Positions 18,234 through 26,743 of a stretch of DNA of 64,000 nt are shown here, one piece after another (position 1 is the first letter of the stretch; each line of letters starts with the position of its first letter). This DNA comes from Bifidobacteriaceae bacterium (lineage in GTDB: Bacteria; Actinomycetota; Actinomycetes; Actinomycetales; Bifidobacteriaceae). The DNA lies in contig JALCQD010000005.1 of the NCBI GenBank assembly GCA_022651005.1, positions 55,940 through 119,939 on the forward strand, read 5' to 3'. Under the pieces are notes generated by a model that saw only the letters and a list, made by a program, of their open reading frames with translations, made no database searches and had not been told where the DNA came from. The position numbers and the translations under genes were made by a program.

Positions 18234-18914
18234 TCAATCTAGAGATTTCTCTCCAACAAACCCTTTCAACACCTGCATGTACTCACTCGCTCCCAAATCC
18301 ACATCGTCACGGGTCACGGCCTCGGCACCAGTATCGTTCGACAAGGCCTCAACCTCTTCCTGCGTGGGCATCTCAACGTAATAATCCTCACCAAAGCGCG
18401 TCTCGGTGTCGATGTTCTGGAAACTATCCACAGGGACTGCTTTCCATCCCTTGACGTAGAAATGAATCTTAGGCAGAACCGCACGGGGCGGTGTCGCGGG
18501 AAACTTACTGACGTCGCTGGTATCCTCCGCCAGCTGCTGGGCATAGTCTTCTTCTAGACCTGCGACCTCCCGCAGCACGTCAACGATGTCGTTAAAGTCT
18601 TCCGCCTCCACGCGCCCCTCGAGAGCGGCTTTGAACCAAAGCACGGGATCAAAATTTCTCACATCATCCTCTGTGGGAACATGCACGATCAGCTGCAACG
18701 ACTTACCCACCCTGCACGGCAGTTCCAGGAGGTCCTTCCTGTATCCATACAGCAAGATGACTGCGCCGCGATACACCTCCCGTGCTCCGCGATTTTTCTT
18801 CCCGGAAACCCACACCCTCACATAGGCAGCCAGCAGCGAAACATACACTCGCCCGAACTTGATGAAGAGGTACACAAGAATCGCTACCACCGCGATCAGT
18901 ACAATTCCATTCAT
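18234..18914 (-). CDS. Membrane-anchored hypothetical protein, 226 aa
   Basis: One N-terminal hydrophobic segment (about residues 3-32, IVLIAVVAILVYLFIKFG and following) is followed by a basic patch (GKKNRGAREVYRG) and an acidic soluble domain, so the bulk is probably cytoplasmic. No known domain is recognised. It is single, flanked by the MazG-like gene (convergent, about 90 bp apart) and a drug exporter. Length and codon use look normal for a real gene. Confidence 0.65.
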   Translation of the reverse strand: MNGIVLIAVVAILVYLFIKFGRVYVSLLAAYVRVWVSGKKNRGAREVYRGAVILLYGYRKDLLELPCRVGKSLQLIVHVPTEDDVRNFDPVLWFKAALEGRVEAEDFNDIVDVLREVAGLEEDYAQQLAEDTSDVSKFPATPPRAVLPKIHFYVKGWKAVPVDSFQNIDTETRFGEDYYVEMPTQEEVEALSNDTGAEAVTRDDVDLGASEYMQVLKGFVGEKSLD

Positions 18915-19235
18915 CTAACACCTCACAGGTAGTCCGCCGAGAATCATTCCTAAGAATACGGGGAAAGCTCCATCAAAGCGCGGATGAGACCGCATCAGAA
19001 ATTCTGATATTCGTCCAAATGTCCCATCATCCACTAAAATTTCTCAAGGCAATGGGCGGCCACGTTCGCTCTGGAACCAGGGCCTGGCGGAAGCGCAGCA
19101 CAAACACAATGCACACTGCGACGCAACGGCACCCAGCCTCACTTCCAGCGAGCGCACTGCGCGGCGAATTCCCTGTCAGACAACCAGCAATCTCAGTAAT
19201 TGCAACTGAACAGACGAAAAGCAGCAGGCACACAC

Positions 19236-20876
19236 ATGGCACAGAATCTCAGCAGCCGCAGCAGCAAGAGCACCCACCCGGCCCTACACGCTCACCCAGA
19301 TCCAAATCCTCACGCTCACTCACACCCCACCACCCGCATCCCCCTCCTCCTCGCGGCTATTCTCATCGCGACGTTCATGACCTCCATCGAGGTCACCATC
19401 GTCACCACGGCGCTGCCGACGATCAGCGAGAATCTCCACGGCCTCAGCGAGCAGAACTGGGTCTTCACCATGTATCTGCTCACCACCGCCATCTCGACGC
19501 CCATCTACGGCAAAATCAGCGACCAATTCGGCCGCCGCCCCGTGTTCCTCGCAGGAGTGGTTCTCTTCGCGCTCGGTTCGGGTCTGTGCGGCCTGGCGCC
19601 GAGCATGCCCATGCTGATCGCCTTCCGTGCACTGCAGGGACTGGGCGCGGGCGCCATCTTCCCGGTCACGTTCACCATCATCGCGGACGTATTCCCGCTC
19701 GCCGACCGCTCCAAAATCATCGCGCTGAACAACATGGCGTGGGGCGTCTCCGCACTGCTCGGCCCGCTGGTGGGCGGCTTTATTGTGGATCAGCTCAGCT
19801 GGCACTGGATCTTCTTCATCAACGTTCCACTGGGCGTCATCGCACTCATTCTTATTTTGGTGGGCTTCCGCGAGGACCGCACCAAGCTCACGGGGGCCGC
19901 AAACGCAGGCACAAGCGCAGACACAGGCGCGAATGCAAGCGCCACTAAACCTCGCACCGACTTCCTCGGCATTCTGCTGCTCATCGTGACCCTCAGTTCC
20001 TTCCTTCTTGCCCTGCAGTGGCTGGGCCAAGGAACCGTAGCCCCCGCCATAACGGCTGCGGCTGCCGTCATCTTTGTGGCGAGCGCCGTCGCGTTCTACC
20101 GCGTAGAGCGCAAGGCGGAGGACCCCGTCATCCCTCTGTCGCTCTTCTCCAATCGCACTTTCACCGTCCAGGTCCTCACGGCGAGCATGCTCAACGGCCT
20201 CCAGATCGGCTTTCAGGTGTATTTCCCCATGTGGACGCAGGCCATCTACGGCACGTCACCGAGCCTCGCCGGCCTCATCGTGACGCCGAGCTCGCTGCTC
20301 TGGCTCGTCGCGTCGTTCCTCGTGGGCACCATGATCCGCAAGTTTCCGCCGCGCGCCGTCGCCATTCCGGTGGCCATTCTGCAGATGATTTTCTACAGCT
20401 TCATGATCTTCGCCGGCATCGGCTTCCCCATCATTATGTTCTACGTGGTCTCGGGCGTGGGTGGCTTCGGCCTTGGCCTCACCATCACCATGAACACCAT
20501 CGTGGGCCAGTCCGTGGTGCCGCAGGGCTACGTGGGCACGGCGACGAGCGCGCTCACGCTGGGCCGCACGCTGGGCCAAACGCTCATGACCGGCATTTTC
20601 GGTCTGATTTTCAACATGACGATTTCCCACCAGATTGCGCAGCATCCCGCGTTGACGCTGCGGATCATGAACAACGCCATCACCACCACCTCGCATCAGC
20701 ATCTCTCGTCCGGTACGCAGGCGCTGGTCGATAACGCGCTGCTGAACGCCTTCCACCTCATCTTCGCGACTGTCGTGGCACTGTACGTGGTGGTGATTGT
20801 GGCGAATCTCCTCGACCCGATGAGGAAGCCGCTGATGGAAGCACAGCAGCTTGCTGAGAGAGCAGGAGAGAAATGA
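19236..20876 (+). CDS. MFS drug:H+ antiporter, DHA2 (14-TM) family
   Basis: About 546 residues with 14 hydrophobic segments after a His/Pro-rich cytoplasmic N-terminus. Motif A-like GKISDQFGRRPV follows TM2, and motif C-like GPLVGGFIVDQLSWHWIFF is in TM5, both typical of DHA2 multidrug exporters. The start ATG at 19236 is chosen because the upstream extension is unstructured. The ribosome site is weak (GCAGCAGG). The SDR gene follows 125 bp later in the same direction, possibly in the same transcript. Substrates are unknown. Confidence 0.87.
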   Translation: MAQNLSSRSSKSTHPALHAHPDPNPHAHSHPTTRIPLLLAAILIATFMTSIEVTIVTTALPTISENLHGLSEQNWVFTMYLLTTAISTPIYGKISDQFGRRPVFLAGVVLFALGSGLCGLAPSMPMLIAFRALQGLGAGAIFPVTFTIIADVFPLADRSKIIALNNMAWGVSALLGPLVGGFIVDQLSWHWIFFINVPLGVIALILILVGFREDRTKLTGAANAGTSADTGANASATKPRTDFLGILLLIVTLSSFLLALQWLGQGTVAPAITAAAAVIFVASAVAFYRVERKAEDPVIPLSLFSNRTFTVQVLTASMLNGLQIGFQVYFPMWTQAIYGTSPSLAGLIVTPSSLLWLVASFLVGTMIRKFPPRAVAIPVAILQMIFYSFMIFAGIGFPIIMFYVVSGVGGFGLGLTITMNTIVGQSVVPQGYVGTATSALTLGRTLGQTLMTGIFGLIFNMTISHQIAQHPALTLRIMNNAITTTSHQHLSSGTQALVDNALLNAFHLIFATVVALYVVVIVANLLDPMRKPLMEAQQLAERAGEK

Positions 20877-21000
20877 GGCTCTCGACACACCGTTGCGCTT
20901 TCTGAGGCGCACTCCCCTTTCTCCCGCTACACTGGCAACAGATACACGTACGCGAGGAAGCGCACGCGCACACAGCTTTCTCGATGGAGAGGATGCGCAC

Positions 21001-21960
21001 ATGACAGCAACGGCACCGCATGCGGCGGCATCGGCCACGCCTGATACGAGCGAGCACGCAAAAGACCGCGCTCCCGGGCACAAGACGTCCTGCAAGGATG
21101 TCTACGTCATCACTGGCGGTTCCGGTGGCATGGGTTACGCGACCGCTCTGCAACTCGGCAAGAGCAGCAACGCCGAAAACATCATTCTTCTCATCTCGGG
21201 CCACAGCGAAGTTCACCTCACCGAGGCCGCAGAAGGCCTTGCACACGCTGGAATTGCGGCCGAAATCCATACGGAAGTCTGTGACGTCGCCTCTCCCGAC
21301 GATGTGCTTCATCTTGCAGACACTGCCGCTCGTCTAGGACACGTGCGCGGAGTGATCCATACCGCCGGCGTGAGCCCCAGCATGGATGAGTACCAGCAGA
21401 TTCTCGCCACCAATTCGCTCGGCACCATTTATGTGAATCGTGCGTTCCTGTCCATAGCGGACGAGGGCTTCACCATGGTCAACGTCTCCTCGATGGCGGC
21501 GTACATGCTCCCCGATGCGATGCTGCCCACGCGCGTCTACAAGGCAGTGAAAATTGGCCCGAACGCACTGTTCAAGAAGTTGGACCGGCGGTGCCGACTT
21601 CTGCCTCCGGCCATGCGCGCGCAGATGGCGTATCCCATCTCCAAGAACTTCGTGAATTGGTACACTCGACATCTCTCGGGTGCCTATGGCGAACATGGCG
21701 CGCATATTGTGTCGGTATCTCCAGGCTCCTTTGACACCACGATGGGGCAATTGGAAAAGGACGCCGGCGCGGGAGCAATGGTTGATTTCGCCGCCATCAA
21801 GCGTTTCGGCGATCCGTCCGAAGTGGCGACGCTTCTGTCGTGGCTCGTTCTCGAGTCGCCCGTATATCTCACGGGAACTGACATCCTCATCGACGGCGGC
21901 GTTGTAGCAAACATGACGCTGAAAGACATGATGTCGGCTGGGAAATCAAGCGTGCACTAG
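21001..21960 (+). CDS. Short-chain dehydrogenase/reductase
   Basis: A 319-residue classical SDR. The nucleotide-binding motif TGGSGGMG is near residue 42, the catalytic serine is in NVSSMAAY and the Y-x-x-x-K motif is in AYPISKNF. The C-terminal ends with LTGTDILIDGG, as in family members that reduce ketones or oxidise alcohols with NAD(P). About 35 disordered residues precede the fold. The start at 21001 has GGAGAGGA eight bases upstream. The substrate is unknown. It lies 125 bp after the exporter gene on the same strand. Confidence 0.88.
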   Translation: MTATAPHAAASATPDTSEHAKDRAPGHKTSCKDVYVITGGSGGMGYATALQLGKSSNAENIILLISGHSEVHLTEAAEGLAHAGIAAEIHTEVCDVASPDDVLHLADTAARLGHVRGVIHTAGVSPSMDEYQQILATNSLGTIYVNRAFLSIADEGFTMVNVSSMAAYMLPDAMLPTRVYKAVKIGPNALFKKLDRRCRLLPPAMRAQMAYPISKNFVNWYTRHLSGAYGEHGAHIVSVSPGSFDTTMGQLEKDAGAGAMVDFAAIKRFGDPSEVATLLSWLVLESPVYLTGTDILIDGGVVANMTLKDMMSAGKSSVH

Positions 21961-22075
21961 CGCGAGGCCAGCGCTGGCAGGCAAAAGTCGCCAACGCTTC
22001 ATAAACGTGGCGCGGCCAGCCTTCGCGATGATTGAACTCATGGCTTTCATCGTGTGAGGCCGGCAGCGTCATTCG

Positions 22076-22110
22076 AGCGGGAGTGCGTCATGGAGCACTC
22101 CCGCTTTTCT
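22076..22110 (+). terminator. Rho-independent terminator
   Basis: A perfect 11-bp stem AGCGGGAGTGC/GCACTCCCGCT followed by TTTTCT. It ends the exporter-SDR transcript. The 780-bp gap to the next gene otherwise holds repeat copy B and the promoter of the alpha-glucosidase. Confidence 0.85.
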
Positions 22111-22303
22111 ATGCCACGCGGACATTCGCGTTCCGTATCTCCCGTACGCCCCTCGGACCCACACTTTGAAACTTGCACCTTCGAGCTGCAGAACACGCTT
22201 CCCCACGCTCCGCGAACGCCGGTATGCGCACGATTCCAAGGAACACAGCGGTCGTCGAGAAGCCGCTATCCAACCATCACGGATCTTCACTCCATGACCA
22301 TGC

Positions 22304-22426
22304 GACTTTTGCGGCAAATTTTCGGAGTCCTTCAGAAAACCAATTTTCAGACGCCGCCGTTGCACCGTTCCCGGCATCCGAATAGTCCTTTATGCCCCGT
22401 TTAATAATTTCCTTGCCGCAAAAGTC
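22304..22426. repeat. Intergenic inverted-repeat element, copy B (123 bp)
   Basis: Perfect 14-bp terminal inverted repeats, GACTTTTGCGGCAA and TTGCCGCAAAAGTC. They differ from copy A by one compensatory base pair. Interior sequence is not similar. Confidence 0.7.
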
Positions 22427-22526
22427 GTCCATCCGCGTTCGCAAGAACCACACAGTCTTCCCTGCCCCATTCGGCAAACGTTTTCACGAATTCGCAACTT
22501 CAACACTCAGGATTCACGATAAGAGA

Positions 22527-22542
22527 ACAATGCTATCGTTGT
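22527..22542 (+). promoter_or_regulatory. Candidate LacI-type operator before the alpha-glucosidase
   Basis: ACAATGCTATCGTTGT is an imperfect 16-bp palindrome (six of eight pairs) in the promoter region of the GH13 gene. Confidence 0.3.
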
Positions 22543-22739
22543 CATAAGAACAGTAAAAGGACAGAATCGACGCTCAGTCGGCCCAAGGACGGAACCCGAC
22601 AAGGCTCTCGGAAGAACACTCAATAGATGCCACGAGAGTGTGTCAGGTTAGTGCATCCCGCCCACACGCCGAACATGAGGCGAGGCCGCCAAACAAGGGC
22701 GCGGCCAGCCAGAGCGTCCAGGCGAAGGGAGTTCACATC

Positions 22740-24665
22740 GTGACCGAGAACAACGCGCATGACGATTGGTGGAAGCAGGCGGTTGTCTATCAGGTCTACC
22801 CCCGCAGCTTCAAGGATTCGGACGGCGACGGCCTCGGCGACATCAATGGCATCACCAGCAAGATCGGCTATCTCAAGGATCTTGGCGTCGACGCGCTCTG
22901 GCTCTCCCCCTTCTACCCCTCCGAGCTAGCGGACGGCGGCTACGATGTGATCGACTATCGCAACGTGGACGAGCGCCTCGGCACCATGAGGGACTTCGAC
23001 GAGCTCACGCACGAAGCTCATGCCAATGGCCTCAAGATGATCGTGGACATCGTCCCCAACCACACCTCCACCCAGCATGTGTGGTTCAAGGAAGCGGTGG
23101 ACGCCGGCCGCGGCTCCCGCGCCCGCGAGCGCTACATCTTCCGCGAGGGACGCGGCAAGCATGGCGAGATTCCTCCTAATGACTGGGTGAGCTTCTTCGG
23201 CGGCCCCGCGTGGGAACAGGTTGAGGATGGCCAATGGTATCTGCACATCTTCGCCAAGCAGCAGGCAGACCTCAATTGGCAGAACAAAGACGTGCACGAG
23301 GACTTCAAGAAAACGCTGCGCTTCTGGTCCGACCACGGCGCCGATGGCTTCCGCATCGATGTGGCGCACGGCCTTGCCAAAGATCTCACGAGCCGTCCCC
23401 TCGCCGAGATGGGCGAATGGGACATGCACGACCAGCTCAATCCCGATGGCACGAATCCTCTGTGGGATCGCGACGAGGTGCACTCCATCTATCGCGAATG
23501 GCGCGAAGTGTTCAACGAGTACACTCCTGCGCGGTTTGCCGTGGGAGAGGCGTGGGTGGTGCCCGAACATCAGTATCGTTACGCCAGCCCCGACGAGCTC
23601 GGTCAGGTGTTCAATTTCGAGTTCGCCAAGGCCAATTGGTCGCGTGAGGAAATGAAAGCCGCCATCGCAGAGGGTCTCGCCTCTGCCGATCGTTCCGGTT
23701 CCACCACCACGTGGGTAATGAGCAATCACGATGTTCCCCGCGTCGCCACCCGCTATGCTCTGCCGCAAGTCAAGTCCACGTCCCATCATCAGTTCGCGAA
23801 GGACTGGATCCTGCGTGACGGCGAAAGCTATCACGAGAACCATGAACTTGGCACCCGCCGTGCCCGTGCCGCGCTATTGCTGGAGGCAGGGCTTCCGGGG
23901 TCTGTGTATATCTACCAAGGTGAGGAACTTGGGCTTTTCGAGGTCCCCAACATTCCGTGGAACCGACTCGAGGACCCCAACGCCTTCCATACCCGCGGCA
24001 AGTGGACCGACAAGGGCCGTGACGGCTGCCGCGTTCCGCTTCCGTGGGTCGCTGCAGACGCGCCGCACCCCGCAGATTGGGACGAGAACTTCGGAGACGG
24101 AGCCTCCTTTGGCTTCTCACCGGCGACCACCGCGTATGGCAAGCCCGCAAGTGCACCGCATCTTCCTCAACCGTTGTGGTTCAAGGACTTCGCGGAAGAT
24201 TCAGAGCACGCCGACCCCACGTCGATGCTCAATCTGTACCGCACGGCGTTGAGCCTGCGCGCCCATCTGCTCACTCCCACCGGCTCCACTCAGGTGCAGT
24301 GGTCCACCGTCGCCGGCCATGAGGCGAGCACTCTCTCGTATTCGCGCGAAATCGCGGAGTTCGGAGCTGCAGCGGGAGTCGCAACCGCAGCTGCAGCCAC
24401 CTCTACGATCGCGCCGCAGCAAGAGCAAGAGCGAAGCGACGCCAACAAACGCCGCCGCTTCGTCTCCATCACGAATTTCGGAAGTACGCCGATCGAGCTT
24501 CCCGAAGGGAAGGTGCTGCTCTCCTCCACGGAACTGGTGGACGGCCAGCTTCCCGGCGACGCCTCGGTATGGCTGTCGGCTCCGGAATCATACGACAACG
24601 GCACCAAGGCCAGCACCAGCGCCAGCACAAACAACAACACGAATCTCGACGCTGCAGACAAGTAA
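22740..24665 (+). CDS. GH13 alpha-glucosidase (oligo-1,6-glucosidase/AglB type)
   Basis: A 641-residue cytoplasmic glucosidase. A TIM barrel begins WWKQAVVYQVYPRSF; conserved regions include DIVPNHTS, GFRIDVAHG (nucleophile D207), GEAW (acid/base E270) and SNHD (D331). Val after the nucleophile is the residue reported for alpha-1,6-acting members, but specificity is inferred. The C-terminal beta-domain holds an unusual Ala/Gln-rich insertion (about 545-575). The start is GTG at 22740, with AAGGGAG eight bases upstream. A LacI gene follows and a sugar ABC system lies close by, suggesting uptake and hydrolysis of alpha-glucosides such as isomaltose, maltose-series sugars or sucrose. Confidence 0.92.
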   Translation: MTENNAHDDWWKQAVVYQVYPRSFKDSDGDGLGDINGITSKIGYLKDLGVDALWLSPFYPSELADGGYDVIDYRNVDERLGTMRDFDELTHEAHANGLKMIVDIVPNHTSTQHVWFKEAVDAGRGSRARERYIFREGRGKHGEIPPNDWVSFFGGPAWEQVEDGQWYLHIFAKQQADLNWQNKDVHEDFKKTLRFWSDHGADGFRIDVAHGLAKDLTSRPLAEMGEWDMHDQLNPDGTNPLWDRDEVHSIYREWREVFNEYTPARFAVGEAWVVPEHQYRYASPDELGQVFNFEFAKANWSREEMKAAIAEGLASADRSGSTTTWVMSNHDVPRVATRYALPQVKSTSHHQFAKDWILRDGESYHENHELGTRRARAALLLEAGLPGSVYIYQGEELGLFEVPNIPWNRLEDPNAFHTRGKWTDKGRDGCRVPLPWVAADAPHPADWDENFGDGASFGFSPATTAYGKPASAPHLPQPLWFKDFAEDSEHADPTSMLNLYRTALSLRAHLLTPTGSTQVQWSTVAGHEASTLSYSREIAEFGAAAGVATAAAATSTIAPQQEQERSDANKRRRFVSITNFGSTPIELPEGKVLLSSTELVDGQLPGDASVWLSAPESYDNGTKASTSASTNNNTNLDAADK

Positions 24666-24679
24666 TCCAGCGCCCCGCC

Positions 24680-24712
24680 GAGTGGGATTGAATGCGTTGA
24701 ACAATCCCACTC
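24680..24712 (+). terminator. Hairpin between alpha-glucosidase and LacI gene
   Basis: A perfect 11-bp inverted repeat GAGTGGGATTG/CAATCCCACTC with an 11-base loop and no T-run. It may be a partial terminator or processing site. Confidence 0.5.
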
Positions 24713-24758
24713 GCGACCTATGATGACAAACACAACGCTTACCCTCAAGGAGCCCCGT

Positions 24759-25799
24759 ATGAAAGCAAGTATTCAGGACGTTGCAAAGCGTGCGGGAGTA
24801 TCGGTTTCTACGGTTTCCCGTTCGTTCACGCGCCCCGAGCTGGTGTCGGAGAGAACACGGCAGAAGGTCATGGACATCGCCGAATCCCTCGATTTCCAGA
24901 TCTCGCGGTCCGCAACAGCGCTGAAATCGGGGCAGTCGCTGCGCATCGCCATGCTCATCAGCGGCCCGGTCACCGAGTGGTTCAACTCACACGTGTTCAT
25001 GGGGCTCAACGCTGTGCTCCAGCAGCAGGGCTACGACATTTCGATTTACACCATCAACACGTTCGAGGCGCGCAAGGCGTTCTTCAACGATCTGCCCGTG
25101 CGCCGCAATGCGGATGCCGTGCTCGTGTGCTCTTTCAACATCAACTCTGCGGAGGTCTCCCGCTTGCGGCACATGAACGTGCCGGTCGTGGGCGTCAACA
25201 TCTCCGACCCAGACGGTTTCGACGCTGCCGTCACTATTGACGACCGAGACTCCATGAAGGCCGCGGTGCGCCACCTGGTAAGCATCGGCCATCGCCGCAT
25301 CGCGTTCATCCGTACCACGCACGGAACGCCCTTCACCTACTCCGCCGACGAGCGCATGGAAGGCTTTATTCAGGCGTGCAGGGAAGCTGGGCCGTCTGTG
25401 ATTTCAACTGTGCTGCACTGCCCCATCAACCCGAATCCCATTAATTCCGCGGTGTCGCAGCTGCTGGCGCTCAACCCCGCACCCACTGCGCTGTGCTTCC
25501 AGACGGACGACCTGGCCGTACCGGTTCTCTATCGCCTGCGCCGCTATGGCCGCACGATTCCCGGGGACTTCTCGATCATCGGCTTCGACGACAGCACCTA
25601 CGCCAGCGACATCGGCCTCACCACCATCCATCAGGATCCCGAGGAGATGGGGCGCGTGGCCGCAAGCAAGATTCTCGAGCTCATTGACACAGAAAAGACC
25701 GCCAAGCCGTTCGAGACCTTCCCCACCCAGCTCATGCTGCGCGAGACCACGGCGCCGTACGCGCCTCCCGTTAGCGCGGATGCTGACACGGCACAGTGA
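24759..25799 (+). CDS. LacI family transcriptional regulator (alpha-glucoside locus)
   Basis: A 346-residue repressor. The N-terminal HTH (SIQDVAKRAGVSVSTVSRSF) and hinge helix (SRSATALKSG) precede a periplasmic-binding-like sugar domain. The start is ATG at 24759 because AAGGAG lies six bases before it. It follows the GH13 gene on the same strand and is convergent with DUF624 and the ABC genes. It probably represses the GH13 gene and the transporter until an alpha-glucoside binds. A candidate target is GTTTGCAAAC at 30128. Confidence 0.92.
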   Translation: MKASIQDVAKRAGVSVSTVSRSFTRPELVSERTRQKVMDIAESLDFQISRSATALKSGQSLRIAMLISGPVTEWFNSHVFMGLNAVLQQQGYDISIYTINTFEARKAFFNDLPVRRNADAVLVCSFNINSAEVSRLRHMNVPVVGVNISDPDGFDAAVTIDDRDSMKAAVRHLVSIGHRRIAFIRTTHGTPFTYSADERMEGFIQACREAGPSVISTVLHCPINPNPINSAVSQLLALNPAPTALCFQTDDLAVPVLYRLRRYGRTIPGDFSIIGFDDSTYASDIGLTTIHQDPEEMGRVAASKILELIDTEKTAKPFETFPTQLMLRETTAPYAPPVSADADTAQ

Positions 25800-25828
25800 G
25801 TACAGGAGCTGCGGCTACGGCGGCGTGA

Positions 25829-26491
25829 TTATTTCTGCGGCTGCCGCTGCGGCTGCGGCTGTTCTGGTTCCTGTTCTTGCTTTGGTTCTTCGGGAATGAA
25901 TTGCTTCAGGCCGCTCTCTGCGATCGGCACGTGGAGCGCAGTCAGCAGGCCCGCCCCAAAGATTGCCAGCAGGAACAGACCCTGCGGCATGTAGAGCCAC
26001 GACGTCGCCACGAGAGCGCAGAAGGTCGCGTCCACGGCGAACATTCCAACGCTTGGAATGATTTTCGAGATGCCGATGACAAGCGCATTTTTCAGCGTCG
26101 CGCCCACAGTATTTTCGAAGCGAGCCGTAAGCGGCCAAGCCCAATAAAACACGATGAGCCAGATGATGCTCAGCGCAAACTTGACCACAAGCAGAGGCGT
26201 CATCTGGATAAAGATCCAGAAGGCGACGATCGCGGCGCCAATGGGCCCGAGAATGAGCCAGAGAATGGTGGACTTCACGAAATTTGCTTTGAAGGCTCGG
26301 AGGTAATTCGGCAGGGTCTTGCCTTCGCCTATGCGCAGGCGACGTGCGGCATCGTAGCCGGCCGTAAGCGACGCGCCGATAGTGACGATGGGAATCGATG
26401 TCACCAGCATGAGCAGGTTGATCTCCACAACCTCGACGAGCCATCCCAGCGCCCGCATGAACGCGGAGTCCTGACGGAACAATGAGCTCAT
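25829..26491 (-). CDS. DUF624 (YesL-like) membrane protein
   Basis: A 220-residue protein with four or five membrane segments, beginning FMRALGWLVEVVEINLLMLVTSIP, a typical DUF624 start. The C-terminal tail is Glu/Gln/Pro-rich. DUF624 proteins nearly always accompany carbohydrate ABC transporters of the CUT1 type, as here (binding protein and two permeases immediately upstream on the same strand). Their role is undefined. AAAGGAA precedes the ATG. Confidence 0.87.
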   Translation of the reverse strand: MSSLFRQDSAFMRALGWLVEVVEINLLMLVTSIPIVTIGASLTAGYDAARRLRIGEGKTLPNYLRAFKANFVKSTILWLILGPIGAAIVAFWIFIQMTPLLVVKFALSIIWLIVFYWAWPLTARFENTVGATLKNALVIGISKIIPSVGMFAVDATFCALVATSWLYMPQGLFLLAIFGAGLLTALHVPIAESGLKQFIPEEPKQEQEPEQPQPQRQPQK

Positions 26492-26628
26492 GATGATTCC
26501 TTTCGACCACTTCTACTGTACGGGACGACGCAGGTATACGGGACTTGCGCAGGGGGACGGAACTGCACAGGGGCTGCGCGGTCTCGGCTTTGCTGTGCAT
26601 TGTGCACTGTGCGCTGCGGAGAGAAGTT

Positions 26629-26674
26629 GGCCTCCGGTGCGAAGAACCCAAAAGGGTCCACGCTGCCGGAGGCC
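26629..26674 (-). other. Inverted repeat between binding-protein and DUF624 genes
   Basis: A 9-bp perfect stem GGCCTCCGG/CCGGAGGCC encloses a small CCC-AAAA-GGG hairpin. There is no T-run on either strand. It may stabilise the upstream binding-protein mRNA or attenuate transcription into DUF624. Confidence 0.5.
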
Positions 26675-26688
26675 AGGTACTACCTATC

Positions 26689-26730
26689 TTCAGTTATTGA
26701 TTTTCAGTTATCTGTCTTCAGTTATCAAAG
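26689..26730. repeat. Three tandem 14-bp units after the binding-protein gene
   Basis: TTCAGTTAT occurs at 26689, 26703 and 26717, exactly 14 bp apart. A fourth copy is at 28135 in the gap before the same gene. Confidence 0.6.
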
Positions 26731-26743
26731 GGGAAACTTCTGC

